A stretch of 64,000 bases of DNA from contig NC_079495.1 of assembly GCF_030052815.1 (NCBI RefSeq), positions 50,755,043 to 50,819,042 of the forward strand, in the 5' to 3' direction. A model generated the notes under the pieces. It saw only the letters and a list, made by a program, of their open reading frames with translations, was not told the origin of the DNA and did not search any database. This DNA comes from Hevea brasiliensis (Eukaryota; Streptophyta; Magnoliopsida; Malpighiales; Euphorbiaceae). This document shows positions 1 through 11,063 of this stretch, piece by piece (position 1 is the first letter of the stretch; the number at the start of each line of letters is the position of its first letter). Position numbers and translations under genes: made by a program.

Positions 1-1427
1 GTTAGAGATAGTTTAATTTAGTACTGAAACACTTCAAATTGTGTTTCTCAGTTACCAAATACTCAGGAAAAGGGAAGGAAATACTGAGTCCAGACCCGGA
101 GATAGTCATCAGAGGTTTGTGCACAACAACTATTTCTTTTGAATTTTTCAATTGAAATAAATTATGACTATTTGTACATTATTATTTTAAATTGTGGAAA
201 TGTGTTTGAATGGATATTTATTGCTTGAAAAGCATTGTAAATGATTTGAAATTGTGAGAAATTATTTGAATGATATTGATGGATACTTATTGATTGAAAA
301 GTATTGGAAATGGTTTGAAACCACAGCTATCATGTATATTGATTGTATTCCTCGCTAGCTTGTCTAGTGGGATGAATTGAATTTCCTCTCTGGCTGAAGT
401 GTTGAGGTGTGTGCCTGTTGAGGACGAATAGAATGAGTACTCATATTTTTGCTAGCTAGCTATGTTATTCCTCATTAGTCATCGACTTTTGGGATGAATT
501 GAATACCTCATTAGCTATTGGCTTTTGGGATGAATTGAACTTTGGAACATGATTAAAGCTGTGTGTGATTTATTGATGCATATTGTAAGATTGTGAAATG
601 AGTTTAAATTCTTATTGACATTCACTGTCTTTTGAATTTAACTATGTTTTGATTTTTGAGATTTATTGTAATATTGTGTTAAATTCCTTATGACTTTATT
701 GTCTTGAATTTAACTATGATTTTAAGTATCCACTATTTATATGACTTATGAATTGTGATTTAAATTGTATTTGGTTAATGTTGTGCACCACTGAGACATT
801 ATCTCAGCGATAGCTTTTATTCTTTGTCGCAGTAGACAGACAAGCAGGCGTGATTAAGTGCTAGTACCTCCAATGAGACTACAAGGGTATAATGAGTATA
901 CCAGTATTTTGTATTTTGTAATGTAATGCATGTTCACTGTATGTACATATTGTTTTTGGTTTTGAGCAGTTGTAAATTAAAATTGTACATTGGAGTTGTA
1001 AAGTAAATTATGAGATATTTTGACTTGTAAAAATTGTATTATATTTTCTCTATCTCAGTCCTTGAAAAATTAATGTGAATTTGACTTGAGAAATGTGTTG
1101 GGTTAAGAAAAATGTTGAAGTTGAGATTTGGAAATTATTGAAGTGTTTTTTTTCAGGTTTTCTGAAGAACTGTTTTATCCAAAATACAGATGGCACTCTG
1201 CCAAAATTTTTACAGAAATTCCAAATAATTCAAATGTGTTAGTTCTATCACTTCAGTTCAAAAAGGTTTTTAACACCTGTAAATAGTGCTCACCACTGTA
1301 AAAGAAGTAAGAAAAGTTTTTAAAATCCCTTGTAGTGTATTTAATGGATTATCAGTAGACGGAGTTGGTAATTCATTAGGTATACTACGGGATCATGTTA
1401 TCCCTTACAGAGGGGTAGGGTGTGACA
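1..1427 (+). repeat. Partial LTR (element G, gypsy family alpha), 3' part
   Basis: This is the right-hand part of a long gypsy LTR whose start lies before the window. It ends in tgtgaca at 1421-1427, and the last part (cagaggggtagggtgtgaca) is the reverse complement of the start of the element A LTRs. Other shared marks are gctagctagc (451-460), atgagtactcat (433-444), the gtgcaccactgag block near 785 and the hairpin tggca-ctc-tgcca at 1191-1203. Copia gag sequence follows directly at 1428, so G inserted into element B. Whether it is a solo LTR or the 3' LTR of a full element cannot be told here. Confidence 0.85.
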
Positions 1428-1778
1428 ATCTAAATAACAAGATATGGACATACCTTCTGAAGGTCTATCCTTCTTGTCCTTCAGAAAAGCAAGATACTCT
1501 GGGTAGTTCCTTTTCCAATGCCCATCCTTCTGGCAGTGGAAACACTTTCCTTTGCCTCCATCAACGTTAGCCTTCCCTTTCTGTTTAGCTATTTTCTTGG
1601 AAGGATTAGGAATCTAAGATTTCTTTTTCTTATTACCCTTCTTCTTGTTGGACTTTCAAGTAAAAGAAGATGTAATCAAAGCTATCTCTTTTCCTTTATT
1701 GCCTGGCATATTCTTTTGGGCAATAACCAGCATGTTGAGTAAACCAGCCAAGGTGCATTCCTATTTAGTCATATGGAA
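1428..1778 (-). pseudogene. gag: Copia Gag, C-terminal part with CCHC zinc knuckle (element B)
   Basis: Gag packages retrotransposon RNA into virus-like particles; this part carries the nucleocapsid RNA-binding knuckle. On the minus strand the sequence continues the Gag of 25592-26128 with a typical copia LAGLLNML helix, a lysine-rich linker, and a knuckle that reads CFHCQKDGHWKRNY. The last cysteine of the CX2CX4HX4C motif is tyrosine. In-frame stops occur in the first ten codons and twice in the lysine-rich linker. The gene is cut on the left by insertion G at 1427, so the Gag C-terminus and all of Pol are missing from the window. It is a pseudogene. Confidence 0.8.
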
Positions 1779-4700
1779 CATCACACCTTACCCCTCTGTA
1801 AGGCATAACATGATCCCGTAGAATACTTAATAAACTACCGAACTTCACCTACCGATAACTCATTAAGTACCCAACAAGGGATTTTAACACAATTTTCTTA
1901 CATTTTGGAAGTGGTGAGCATTTTGGTAGGAATTAAAAACTATTTATTCAAAGTTTAAATACTAATAAAAATTTTTGTCCATTTTAATTTTGCCGCAAAT
2001 TTTATAAAAATTTTGTGAGTTAGTTTGTAATTAGAGAAAACAGTTCTTCAAATACCTGAGAAAAATACTTCCAAAAATTTTTCGCAACTCCCAACCTCCA
2101 ATAAACCTCAAATCAACTCAATTCAATTCACTTCAAAATAATTCCACAATCCAATCAAAATTTATCATCATAAAATATTTAATAACTTCATTCATAAGAC
2201 ATAAAGTATGAAATTCACAAGTACAAATATTAATTTACAAAAGGAAATCCAAAAATAATATGATTACAATTTATTTACAACTGCTCAACTTACATTGATA
2301 CATACAACATTACTATATTTACATCAAAATTAACTACAAGGGTATAAAATAATACCTGTACAAAAAGATCAGTATAGTCCTCAATTCGATAGCAGCTCAC
2401 TCTGTTGCTTTCTCCTTGCTCTTATCTGTGACAGCAAATTAAGCTATCGCTGAGTATAAAAATACTCAGTGGTGCACAATAAAAATTTAAAATACAATAC
2501 ATAAATCATTCATTGATGAAACATAATTTAAATATTTCTCAAATTATCAAAGCTCATAATAACACAATTTAGTCAAATAATTTCATAAACACAGTGTTGC
2601 CAAAATCATACACAACCTAAGCCATGACACAAAATTTCCGATCAATGCCGTGTTGTGCACCACAACAAAGCAATCTGCAACCCCATTAATCAAAATCAAT
2701 GAGGGAGGTGGCTAGCTAGCTAATGAGTACTCATCCGATCTCAACCTCAACTGGCAAGCCAGAGAGGGAGGAAAATAAACGATCTCAACCCCATAAATGG
2801 AGGAAGAATAATGTGATACTGTCATGCTATGTGTGAACATAAAATCAATTCAAAATAATTTATTCAAATAATTTATTGGAAATCTGGTAAATTTTTAAAG
2901 TCATATTCACAATCATAAGTGGCAACACAATTCGTAATTAACTCAAGAAAAATCAAATTTTCAAGAATCATATATTTAAACAACAATTACTGTGCACAGA
3001 CCTGACGTGAGTCACCTCTAGGCCTTGACTCAGTCTCTCAGAGCTTCTAAGTCTTTTTCAGATGAAACACACAATTTCACAGTGTTTCAGTACCATAACT
3101 TAGCATAAATCCAAAAATAAATTTCACTTCATTTTTATCTAGCTTTAATGTGCTAATTTCGACGTTCTCTAAGTTTTTGTGTTTCGGGTTACTATTCACT
3201 ACACTATTCAAGTCAAATAGTTGACTTTTTAAGGCTTAATAGGTATGGGAACTCCAACTTCACCCACATACCACATTTTGGTCATTAAATTTGTTGGTTT
3301 TGGTCATTTTCTCAAAGTTTAAGTCCTTTTGGCAAAATTGTCAAATTTTCAGTTTTGGTGTCCTTAATTGCACTATTCCATTGGTCAATCTACTGTTGGA
3401 ATTTGACAAAACTTCCTTCATAGAAAATGTTCCTTATTATCTTAAGTTTATTCTCATTTTTGGATCACCCCAATTAGAGTTTTTTAGCTCAAGTTATGGC
3501 CATTTCAACCAGGGCTGCCGGGTTAGACACAACCCAGATTTTCTGGGCAAATTTTGGTGCTGGCAATTTTGGGTCACCAACTTGAGGTGGCCAAATGGCT
3601 TGGTTGCTGGAAGAATTTGGACTTGTTCTTCATGAAAGTTTTAGTTCTATATCTCATCTAACCACTGGTAAATTTTCAGGTCATTTGGACCTGCCTAGCT
3701 CGAGTTATGACCAAATGAACAAATCATGCTCATTTGGTCGGTTTATCTGATGGTAGACTGCACTTATCCAACTTTGGTCAATTTGTTCACTAGGTTTTGG
3801 TCACTTTTTAGGCATGGTTCCTGAATGAAAATTGTGTCATTTTATGTCTATTTTCATCCCCAATTGGTGCCATATCAATTGGACTTGTAAAATTTCATTT
3901 TTGGTCCTTCAAAGTTGACTTGGTCATGCTACTCCGAATTTAACTTAATTTCCAACCATTCCCACACAACTCATTTGGTCACAATTGACCATTTTTCACT
4001 TCACAATAGGTCAAACACATCATTTACTCATTTCTCCAAATTTTTTCCTCAAAACCCTAGGCCTCCAAACCCTAATCACACTAAATTGTTGCATTTAATC
4101 ACATTTAAGCATTTCAATCTTACTACCATTCTCATACAAGTTTACTAACACATTTAATTCATTCAAAACACATCATACCCTCATACATCCATGGCTGGCC
4201 AAAATTTCAGTTTGGTCCTCCCCACATATTTTTATTTCATTTCATTAATTTCTAAGTTCATCTAAGTAACTAATTATGCATTTAAAGAAAAAAAATGAAA
4301 GTTAGCATACTCAAATCTCTATCTTTTGTTCTTCTTTCTTCTTTCAGTCTTCTTCTTAAGTTGAGATTACAAGCTCTAGTAAGGTTTTTAGGGGAGTTAT
4401 GAAGGTTGAGTGAAGAAATTTAAGCTTGAGTATAAGCTTAAATGAAGAAACTTTCATGGAGGAATTAGGGAGAGAGTGGGACGGCAAAGGGAGAAAGAAG
4501 ATGACTATTTGATTTTTTTTTTCTTTTCTTTTCTTTTATCTATTTTGGTTTGTGGAAGACCACAAAAAAAATCTAATTAATTTATTTATTAATTATACAC
4601 TTATGGCATCATGCATGATGTCATGCATGATGTCATCACCTTTACTTTTTCATTTTCCCTTTTTTTTTCTATTAGTTCTTTAATTTAATTCTCGATTCCG

Positions 4701-5178
4701 AAATTTTATTTTCTCTGATTTTATTTGATAGTTAGGTCAGGAGTCAGCTCTCGGGGTCAATTGACCGAATTGCCCCTCGCCGGTTCATACTGGTTTGCAA
4801 ATAATTCCATATTTCTTCCGGCTCCCTGACCTAATTATTTGACTGGCTTAACAGTTCTTTTTCGTGATTTTCTCTTTTCCACTGTGTTCATAAGGGTCCT
4901 AAGGACCGCAGCGTCACATTTTACGGTTCGAAATTTGAGTTTAAAACGACTTCGCAGTCGTTCCCGAGGAGGTCACCCATCGCTGTGACTCTCGGCTCGT
5001 TTAACTTCTTATGTTCTGTTTTTCTTATTTATACTTAACTAATTGAACATTACTAATTATTTGTGTTTATAGTTTCTCTAGTTGTCTTAAATATGGTTCT
5101 AATCCCCTTAATTGTCCGGACCGACACCGGTCACCAGAATAGTGAAATATACCAGGCTATACAAATAGGGGTGTTACA
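1779..5178 (-). repeat. 3' LTR of element A (family alpha, 3.4 kb)
   Basis: On the minus strand it starts TGTAACACCCC at 5178 and ends at 1779, where TG of the plus strand has mutated to CA. It contains the palindromes gctagctagc (2711-2720) and atgagtactcat (2723-2734), and a tandem atgcatgatgtc motif near 4610-4632. It is about 420 bp longer than the 5' LTR of the same element, which has lost an internal piece. No gene is seen inside; the short ORFs at 3291-3635 and 3915-4148 lie antisense to the element. Confidence 0.9.
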
Positions 5179-5202
5179 ATTCTCCCCCCCTTAAATAAAT
5201 TT
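5179..5202 (-). other. Polypurine tract of element A
   Basis: Directly inside the 3' LTR the minus strand reads a purine-rich run with eight G residues, seen on the plus strand as attctcccccccttaa. This is where plus-strand DNA synthesis starts during reverse transcription. Its place next to TGTAACACC fits all other elements in the window. Confidence 0.75.
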
Positions 5203-5239
5203 TGTCTCGAAATTTTACCTGGTATCAATCTCTGAACAG

Positions 5240-5964
5240 CTATGGGTGTTGTCTCCTCATGTCCTCCTCTCGTTCCCAAGTAGCCTCCTGGCCCGAATGA
5301 TGGTTCCACAGCACTTTTACCAATGGTATCTGCTTGTTCTGTAGCTGCTTCGCCTCATAAGCCATAATCTTTATGGGTTCTTCTTCATATGTGAGGTTTG
5401 GATTCACTTCAATTTCTTCTACTGGTAGTACATAAGATGGGTCTGATCGATACCTCCTCAACATAGACACATGGAAGACGTTATGTATCTTCTCCAACTC
5501 TGGAGTTAGTGCCAAACGATAAGCCAAAGGACCCACTCTTTCCAATACCTCATATGGCCCGATAAAACAAGGACTTAGTTTCCCCTTCCTACCGAATCTC
5601 ATAATCCTCTTCTAAGGAGAAACCTTGAGGAAAACTTTCTCACCCACTGCATACTCAATATCCCTTCTTTTCAAATCAATAAAGGACTTTTGACGGTCTG
5701 ATGCAGCTTTAAGTCGATCTTTGATCACCCTAATTTTCTCTTCAGTCTATTGAACAATTTCGGGTCCAATCATTTTTCTTTCACCCACGTCATCCCAACA
5801 CAACGGGGTTCTACATTTTCTGCCATACAAAACTTCATATGGAGGCATCCCAATGCTTGATTAGTAGCTGTTGTTGTAAGCAAACTCAATCAAAGGCAAG
5901 TGTGTATCCCAACTACCCTCAAACTCAATCACATAAGCCCATAGCATGTCCTCCAAGATCTGAA
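5240..5964 (-). pseudogene. pol: Integrase C-terminus and chromodomain-like tail (element A)
   Basis: This is the end of the gypsy Pol polyprotein. The open part at 5240-5602 has the FGRKGKLSPCFIGPYEVLER motif of the integrase C-terminal domain, then HNVFHVSMLRRY, and a chromodomain-like tail with VKVLWNHHSGQEATWE, which in chromoviruses helps direct insertion to particular chromatin. Upstream the frame is broken by TAG at 5612-5614 (a Trp position), TAG at 5747-5749 and TAA at 5861-5863, all of which can be explained by C-to-T changes on one strand. Unlike C and D there is no intron-like insertion: the codons around 5957-5962 run straight through. Confidence 0.85.
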
Positions 5965-6747
5965 TTACCCTCTCGGGTGGCCATCCATGCGTGGGTGGAA
6001 TGCAATACTGAAGTTCAACCTAGTTCCTAGGGCTCTCTGAAGACTACCCCAGAATCTAGAAGTGAACCTAGGATCTCTGTCCGATACAATGGATACTGGC
6101 ACTCCATGAAGTCTCACAATCTCATCAATGTACAACCTGGCCAATCTGTCCAAACTATAGTCCATTCGAATTGGCAGAAAATGAGCAGACTTAGTCAGTC
6201 TATCGATAATGGCCCATACTACATCATGACTCTTCTGTGTCTTTGGAAGTCCCATTACAAAATCCATTGTTATTCTCTCCCATTTCCATTCTGGCACTGG
6301 TAGTGGATGTAACAACCCAGTTGGTACTTGATGCTCTGCCTTTACTTGCTGACAAGTCAGGCATTTGGATACAAACTCTGCCACATCTCTTTTCATACCC
6401 ATCCACCAGTAATGCTCCTTTAGCCCTCTATACATTTTTGTACCACCAGGGTGCATGGTAAAAGGAGACTCATGTGCTTCCTTCAAAATAATCTGCCTCA
6501 AATCAATATCATTAGGAACACACATTCTGCCCTGGTGTAACAGTAAACCATTATCTCTGATTGAGAATTCTGGTTTCTTGCCCTGCCGGACTTCTTCCAA
6601 TAGCTTCTGATACCTTTCATCATTCTGAGCAGCCATTCTGATCTGATCAATCAACACTGGCTGTACATGCCATGCAACTGCTGTCTGCCCCTCATCATTA
6701 ATCTCTAAACTGGCATGTAATGATCTCAACTCATGTACCAAAGACAA
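5965..6747 (-). pseudogene. pol: Integrase zinc-binding and catalytic core (element A), 260-codon ORF
   Basis: Integrase joins the DNA copy of the element to the host chromosome. The ORF holds the HHCC zinc-binding region ([10 protein letters not shown], then [11 protein letters not shown]) and the catalytic core with the first Asp in TMDFVMGLP and the second in VSDRDPRF. A one-base loss at about 5975-5985 shifts the frame after the conserved HP-x-x-DG motif, so the C-terminal domain at 5240-5602 is out of frame. An in-frame stop lies upstream near 6758. The methionine at the ORF start is internal; the real protein would be part of a gag-pol polyprotein. Confidence 0.88.
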
Positions 6748-7699
6748 AGGAGTAACCTATAGACTTGCCATAGTCTTGCGACTTAGGGCGTCAGCCACAA
6801 TATTAGCTTTCCTGGCTGATAGTTTATTAGACAATCATAGTCTTTTATCAACTCTAACCATCTCCTCTGTCTCAAATTCAACTCTTTCTGGGTGCCCAAA
6901 TACTTCAAACTCTTATGATCTGTGTAGATGTAGCACTTCTCCCCATACAAATAATGTCTCCAGATCTTAAGAGCAAACACAATAGCTGCAAGCTCCAAGT
7001 CATGTGTCGGATAATTTCTCTCATGCGGTTTTAGCTGGCGTGATGCATAGGCAATGACATTTCGATCTTGCATCAATACACAGCTTAACCCATTATGAGA
7101 AGCATCGCTGTAAACTGTATATTCTTTACCCGGTGTAGGTAAAGTCAGGACTGGAGTCTCTGTCAAACATCTCTTCAATTCATTAAAACTTTGCTGGCAT
7201 TTGTCCGTCCACTGAAATTTCACATCCTTTCTCAGTAGCTTGGTCAATGGAGATGCCAACATGGAGAATCCCTTCACAAATCGACGGTAGTATCCAGCTA
7301 ACCCCAGAAAACTGCGAATCTCTGTGACATTTCTGGGTGGCTTCCAATTAAGGACAGCTTCAATCTTGCTAGGATCTACCTTAATACCCTCTGCTGATAC
7401 TATGTGCCCCAAAAAGGATATCTCCTTCATCCAAAATTCACATTTTGATAATTTGGCGTATAGCTATTTCTCCCTCAAAGTCTGTAGTACAACCCGCAGA
7501 TGTCTATGATGCTCTTCTGCATTCCTCGAATGGACCAATATATCATCGATAAATACCACAAAAAACTAGTCGAGGTATGGTCTGAAGATAGTGTTCATCA
7601 GATCCATAAAAGCAGTCGGAGCATTAGTTAACCCGAATGGCATGACCAAGAACTCATAATGGCCATAGCGGGTTCTGAAGGCAGTTTTAGGAATACTCT
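6748..7699 (-). pseudogene. pol: Reverse transcriptase C-terminal part and RNase H (element A)
   Basis: The region begins, on the minus strand, with [15 protein letters not shown] just beside insertion N and includes the FIDD form of the polymerase active site, then the thumb ([15 protein letters not shown]) and RNase H with VYSDASHNG and [10 protein letters not shown]. The longest open part is 6783-7430 (215 codons). In-frame stops are at 7566-7568 (before FFVVFIDD) and 7464-7466 (LREK-stop-LYAK). A one-base loss near 6810-6830 breaks the end of RNase H before the ADALSRK motif. The other half of the enzyme is at 20243-20956. Confidence 0.88.
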
Positions 7700-9163
7700 T
7701 GTAACACCCTCCCGGTAGCAACTCCGTACATTTTACTGTTCCGGTGACCGGTGTCGGTCCGGACAGCTAGAACGTCCAGAAAAAAATATTTAAACTAAAG
7801 TCAAGAACCAAAATTAACTCAAATATTAATAAGAAAAATTTAGGAAAAATTTTAGAAATAAAATACAACCAAGTCAAATGAGCCGGTGCCCAAGCGATGG
7901 GTAACCCAGAGGGAAGTTGCGGTTCTCGCAACGAGGAGCCCTAGACCCGGGAAAAAATTCATAAAATAATTTTTCGGACTCCAGAGAAGGGTCATTGAGG
8001 TTCCTATGGCATTAGAATGCCAAGAAAATATTTAGAAAAATTTTACAATCGATACAGACAATTTTGACCCGTTAAGCCAAACGGAGGGCATTTTGGTCAT
8101 TTCGCCTTCAGAGACGATTTTTGGCCGACTTGTCCAGTTGAGTAAATAATTATTATGACATAAAATATGAATTAATATTGATGAAAAATTAATTGAAAGT
8201 TAGTAGAAAAGAAAAGAAAAGAAAATGCAATAAAATGCCAAATATGACATATTGTGATGTCATTTAAAAAGCTTCCTCCAATCACAATTAAACAACCCTT
8301 TAATTAACTAATAAAAGAGACCAAAGGAGACCAAAAATTATGGTCATCTTCTTCTTCTTCTTCTGCCAAAACATGACCTCCCCTTTTCCATAACCCTCCA
8401 TGAAAGTTTCCTTTAATTTCTTCCATTTCCCATGAAATTCCACTACTAAACCCTAAGTCACCTTCACTAAAACTTGTCCCCACATCACAAGGCAACTCTA
8501 GGCAGCCACAAAGAGGAGAAATTCTAGAGTTTTCACAAGCTCAATAAGTTGAGCAAAGAGGTTAGTGCTTAATTATGCATGTATATCTCTTGTTCCATGT
8601 TAAGGACTTAAAAATGAGTATGAAATTGTGGATTAAATGAATGAAACTTATGGGTATGTATGCCATGGATTTCGGCTGCCCTAAGGAAGGAATAGGATTG
8701 AGTGTTTGTGATGGACTTGGAGTGAACTAGAAACCATGTTTAAAGTGTATAAATATAAGGATAATGAACTAATAGTTAATTAAGGTAAGTTGTGAAAATT
8801 CATAATGGGAATTAGGGTTTTAAGGGTGAAAATTGGACTTGGCATTTGAATTGATTAATGGACATTCTAGTGGTCAATTAGTGACCATTTAAGGCAAGTT
8901 AATCATAATTTGAAGTGAGTTAATGCATGGCAAAGTGAATGTGTAGGCTGCCTAAAGACAGCAGCAGGGTGACTGAAATTTCAGTCCACTTGGACTGCCA
9001 TATCTTGGGCTGTGTTGGTCCAATTGGTGTTTGGACAATTGGACATGAAACTAGGCTTATAATGGCACATTTTTGCTGAAGAAACCATGCCCAAAAGACC
9101 AAAGCAAGTGGACCAAAAGTTGGCCCCAATCCGGATACCCTGCAACAGCACCTGCAGAAATGA

Positions 9164-9190
9164 CCAAATGAACAGTATCTGTTCATTTGG
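9164..9190. repeat. 12-bp perfect inverted repeat in LTR
   Basis: ccaaatgaacag, a 3-base loop, then ctgttcatttgg. The same structure occurs in D at 52741-52767 and 60653-60679, and in the 5' LTR of A at 24536-24566 with 13-bp arms. It may be a protein-binding site or an RNA hairpin; the role is unknown. Confidence 0.8.
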
Positions 9191-9831
9191 CCATAACTCA
9201 CTGTAGATAAGGTCAATTGACCTGAAATTTTTACAGCAACAAGTTCAGACATATACAAACAACTTTTATGAAGAAACCTACCCCAAATTATGACCAGAAC
9301 CTAACCCAAATGGCAGTGGCATTCACTATTCATGTTACTGTAGATATGGTAATTTCTGCAGAATGGAAATCCGGCCAGCTGTGGTTTTTGGACCATATCT
9401 AGAGCTACAAAACTCCAAATGGAGTGATTCAAAAAAGGAAATTTAACTAGACAAAATAAGGAACAACTTTCATGTTTGCCATTTCTTCAAATTCCCACTG
9501 CAACAGTGCTTAATGGAACAGTAAAGTTAAGCCTCACAAACTGAAAATTCTGCTTCCCTTGGTTTAAACTTAGAAATGGTAATAGTAATCAATTTCAACA
9601 AGTTTTAAATACAAAATATGGTATGTTTGGGGTGTTAAAACCAATACACCTATTTTCTATCCAAAAGTCAACATTTTTGTTGACCAATGAGGTGAATAGT
9701 GACACCAAAACTTGAAATTCAAAATTTGAAAAATTTAAAAGTATCAAATGCCCTAGTATACCTAACTAGATTGGTTTGGATAGTTTGGCATGCCAATAGG
9801 GTATTGTTTTAGCAGTACTGCGAAAGGAAAG

Positions 9832-9913
9832 GCTTTGTGCCTGTATTCATGGCTTTATGCCCGTATCCATGGCTTTTATGCCCGTATTCATGGCTTTTAT
9901 GCCCGATTATGTG
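9832..9913 (+). repeat. Short tandem repeat, 20-21 bp, in N LTR
   Basis: Three to four copies of a unit like gcttttatgcccgtattcat. The same array is in LTR 2 (about 14510-14590) and LTR 3 (about 19133-19208). It is not seen in the LTRs of C and D, so it marks the N subfamily. Confidence 0.8.
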
Positions 9914-10719
9914 ATATCATAGCTTTTAGCTATATTGACTGCATACGTGGTTGACGTTCTGCGTCCCATGGTATGACGGCCCGAGGCACCGCGGTGCCCA
10001 GTGCCAACGACCCGTTATCCAGTCCAGTCATCCAGTATAGGTTACTTGGGCAACCAAATGAATGGAAAAGTATAACTGTGAACTGATTATTAAAGAAAAT
10101 ACGAAAATTAAGTATCAGGAATGATTACAAAAATACAAGGAAGCTCAAGATCATGAAAAAAAAAAATTAACGAAATGCATGAAGAAGTTAATATCATAAA
10201 ACATGATTAGCCCTCGACTAAACAATAAGTTAGTAATTACTCATTTCTTATGAACACAATAGCAAGGAAATTATTATTTTTATTTGCATATTATATTTTC
10301 TTGTATTATTGGCACCACTAAGCTTTATGCTTAGCGCGTCGCTTTTGCTACGCTGTGAGGTATCAAGATTTGGACAGAGGGCCCAATAGACCACAGATTC
10401 GGTAAGGCAGTTCACAATTCTGCATTGTGTCTGTGTCACCTCACCGTCTGCAGTGCATTGGTAGGACACTAGGTGTCATTTTGGTATTTTGTAATTGATT
10501 TTATTTTCTCATGTGTAAATGAACTTATGTAATGTATTTTGATTTTCATGTAAATAATGCAAAATTGTGCTTGTAAATGGAAAAGTGAATATTGATCTGT
10601 GACTGTTACATGACTATCAAATGTGATGAATGATTGAGAAACGAATGGTTGAAAAATATTGAGATTTTGAAATTGGAGTTTGTGAATAGATGAATATGAT
10701 TATTAGAAGTGTTTTTCAC

Positions 10720-10791
10720 AGGTTCCGAAGAACTGTTTTCTCCATTTTTAGCCGGTACTCCGCCGGATTTTCTTTAAAATTTTCGGAACCT
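10720..10791 (+). other. Nested hairpin near the 3' end of the LTR
   Basis: Outer arms aggttccgaa (10720-10729) and ttcggaacct (10782-10791) pair perfectly over 10 bp. An inner ccgg/ccgg pair (10752-10755, 10763-10766) lies between them. The same nested pair is perfect in C at 37207-37278, where the inner stem is ccggca-gag-tgccgg. It lies about 150-220 bp from the LTR end, in the likely R/U5 region. Confidence 0.7.
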
Positions 10792-10946
10792 CAAATAAAT
10801 TACAAATTCAATAAATGAATTATATTTCACAAGTTATATTCAAAACTACGATAAAAATGAATTAAGATAAAATAGAGTGCTCCGGCACACTGAGAGGCAT
10901 AACTTGCTCGGCTACACTGTAGTCGGGTAAGGGGTGTCACATTTAG

Positions 10947-10958
10947 TGGTATCAGAGC
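10947..10958 (+). other. Primer binding site, initiator Met tRNA (N interior 1)
   Basis: tggtatcagagc lies five bases after the LTR end. It is complementary to the 3' end of plant initiator-methionine tRNA, the primer for minus-strand DNA synthesis. Confidence 0.93.
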
Positions 10959-11063
10959 ACGATTTAGGCATTTCTGGGCCTAGATTGAGTCCATACCATG
11001 CATTGCATTTATAAGAGTCGAGGTGACACTAACGCAGATCTGTTTGTCTTTGTTAAATAGGAT

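Larger units (their letters stand above)
7700..10941 (+). repeat. LTR 1 of element N (family beta)
   Basis: 3242 bp, from tgtaacaccctcccgg to ggggtgtcaca. Inside are a perfect 12-bp inverted repeat (9164-9190), about four 20-21 bp tandem copies (9832-9913), a 14-bp palindrome ggcaccgcggtgcc (9985-9998) and the nested hairpin at 10720-10791. ORFs at 8304-8495 and 8920-9258 run antisense and recur in the other copies. Confidence 0.93.

Noticed and set aside
3291..4148. ORFs of 114 and 77 codons inside the A LTR
   Set aside because: They are antisense to the element, partly repeated in the other LTR (24185-24996) with breaks, and have no recognisable domain.
8304..8495. 63-codon ORF with a Glu-rich run, repeated at 12982 and 17604
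   Set aside because: The run comes from a CTT microsatellite in the LTR, and the third copy changes frame; no sign of coding constraint.
10947..10958. tRNA gene remnant
   Set aside because: Only the 12-base complement of the tRNA 3' end is present; its position five bases after an LTR identifies a primer binding site.
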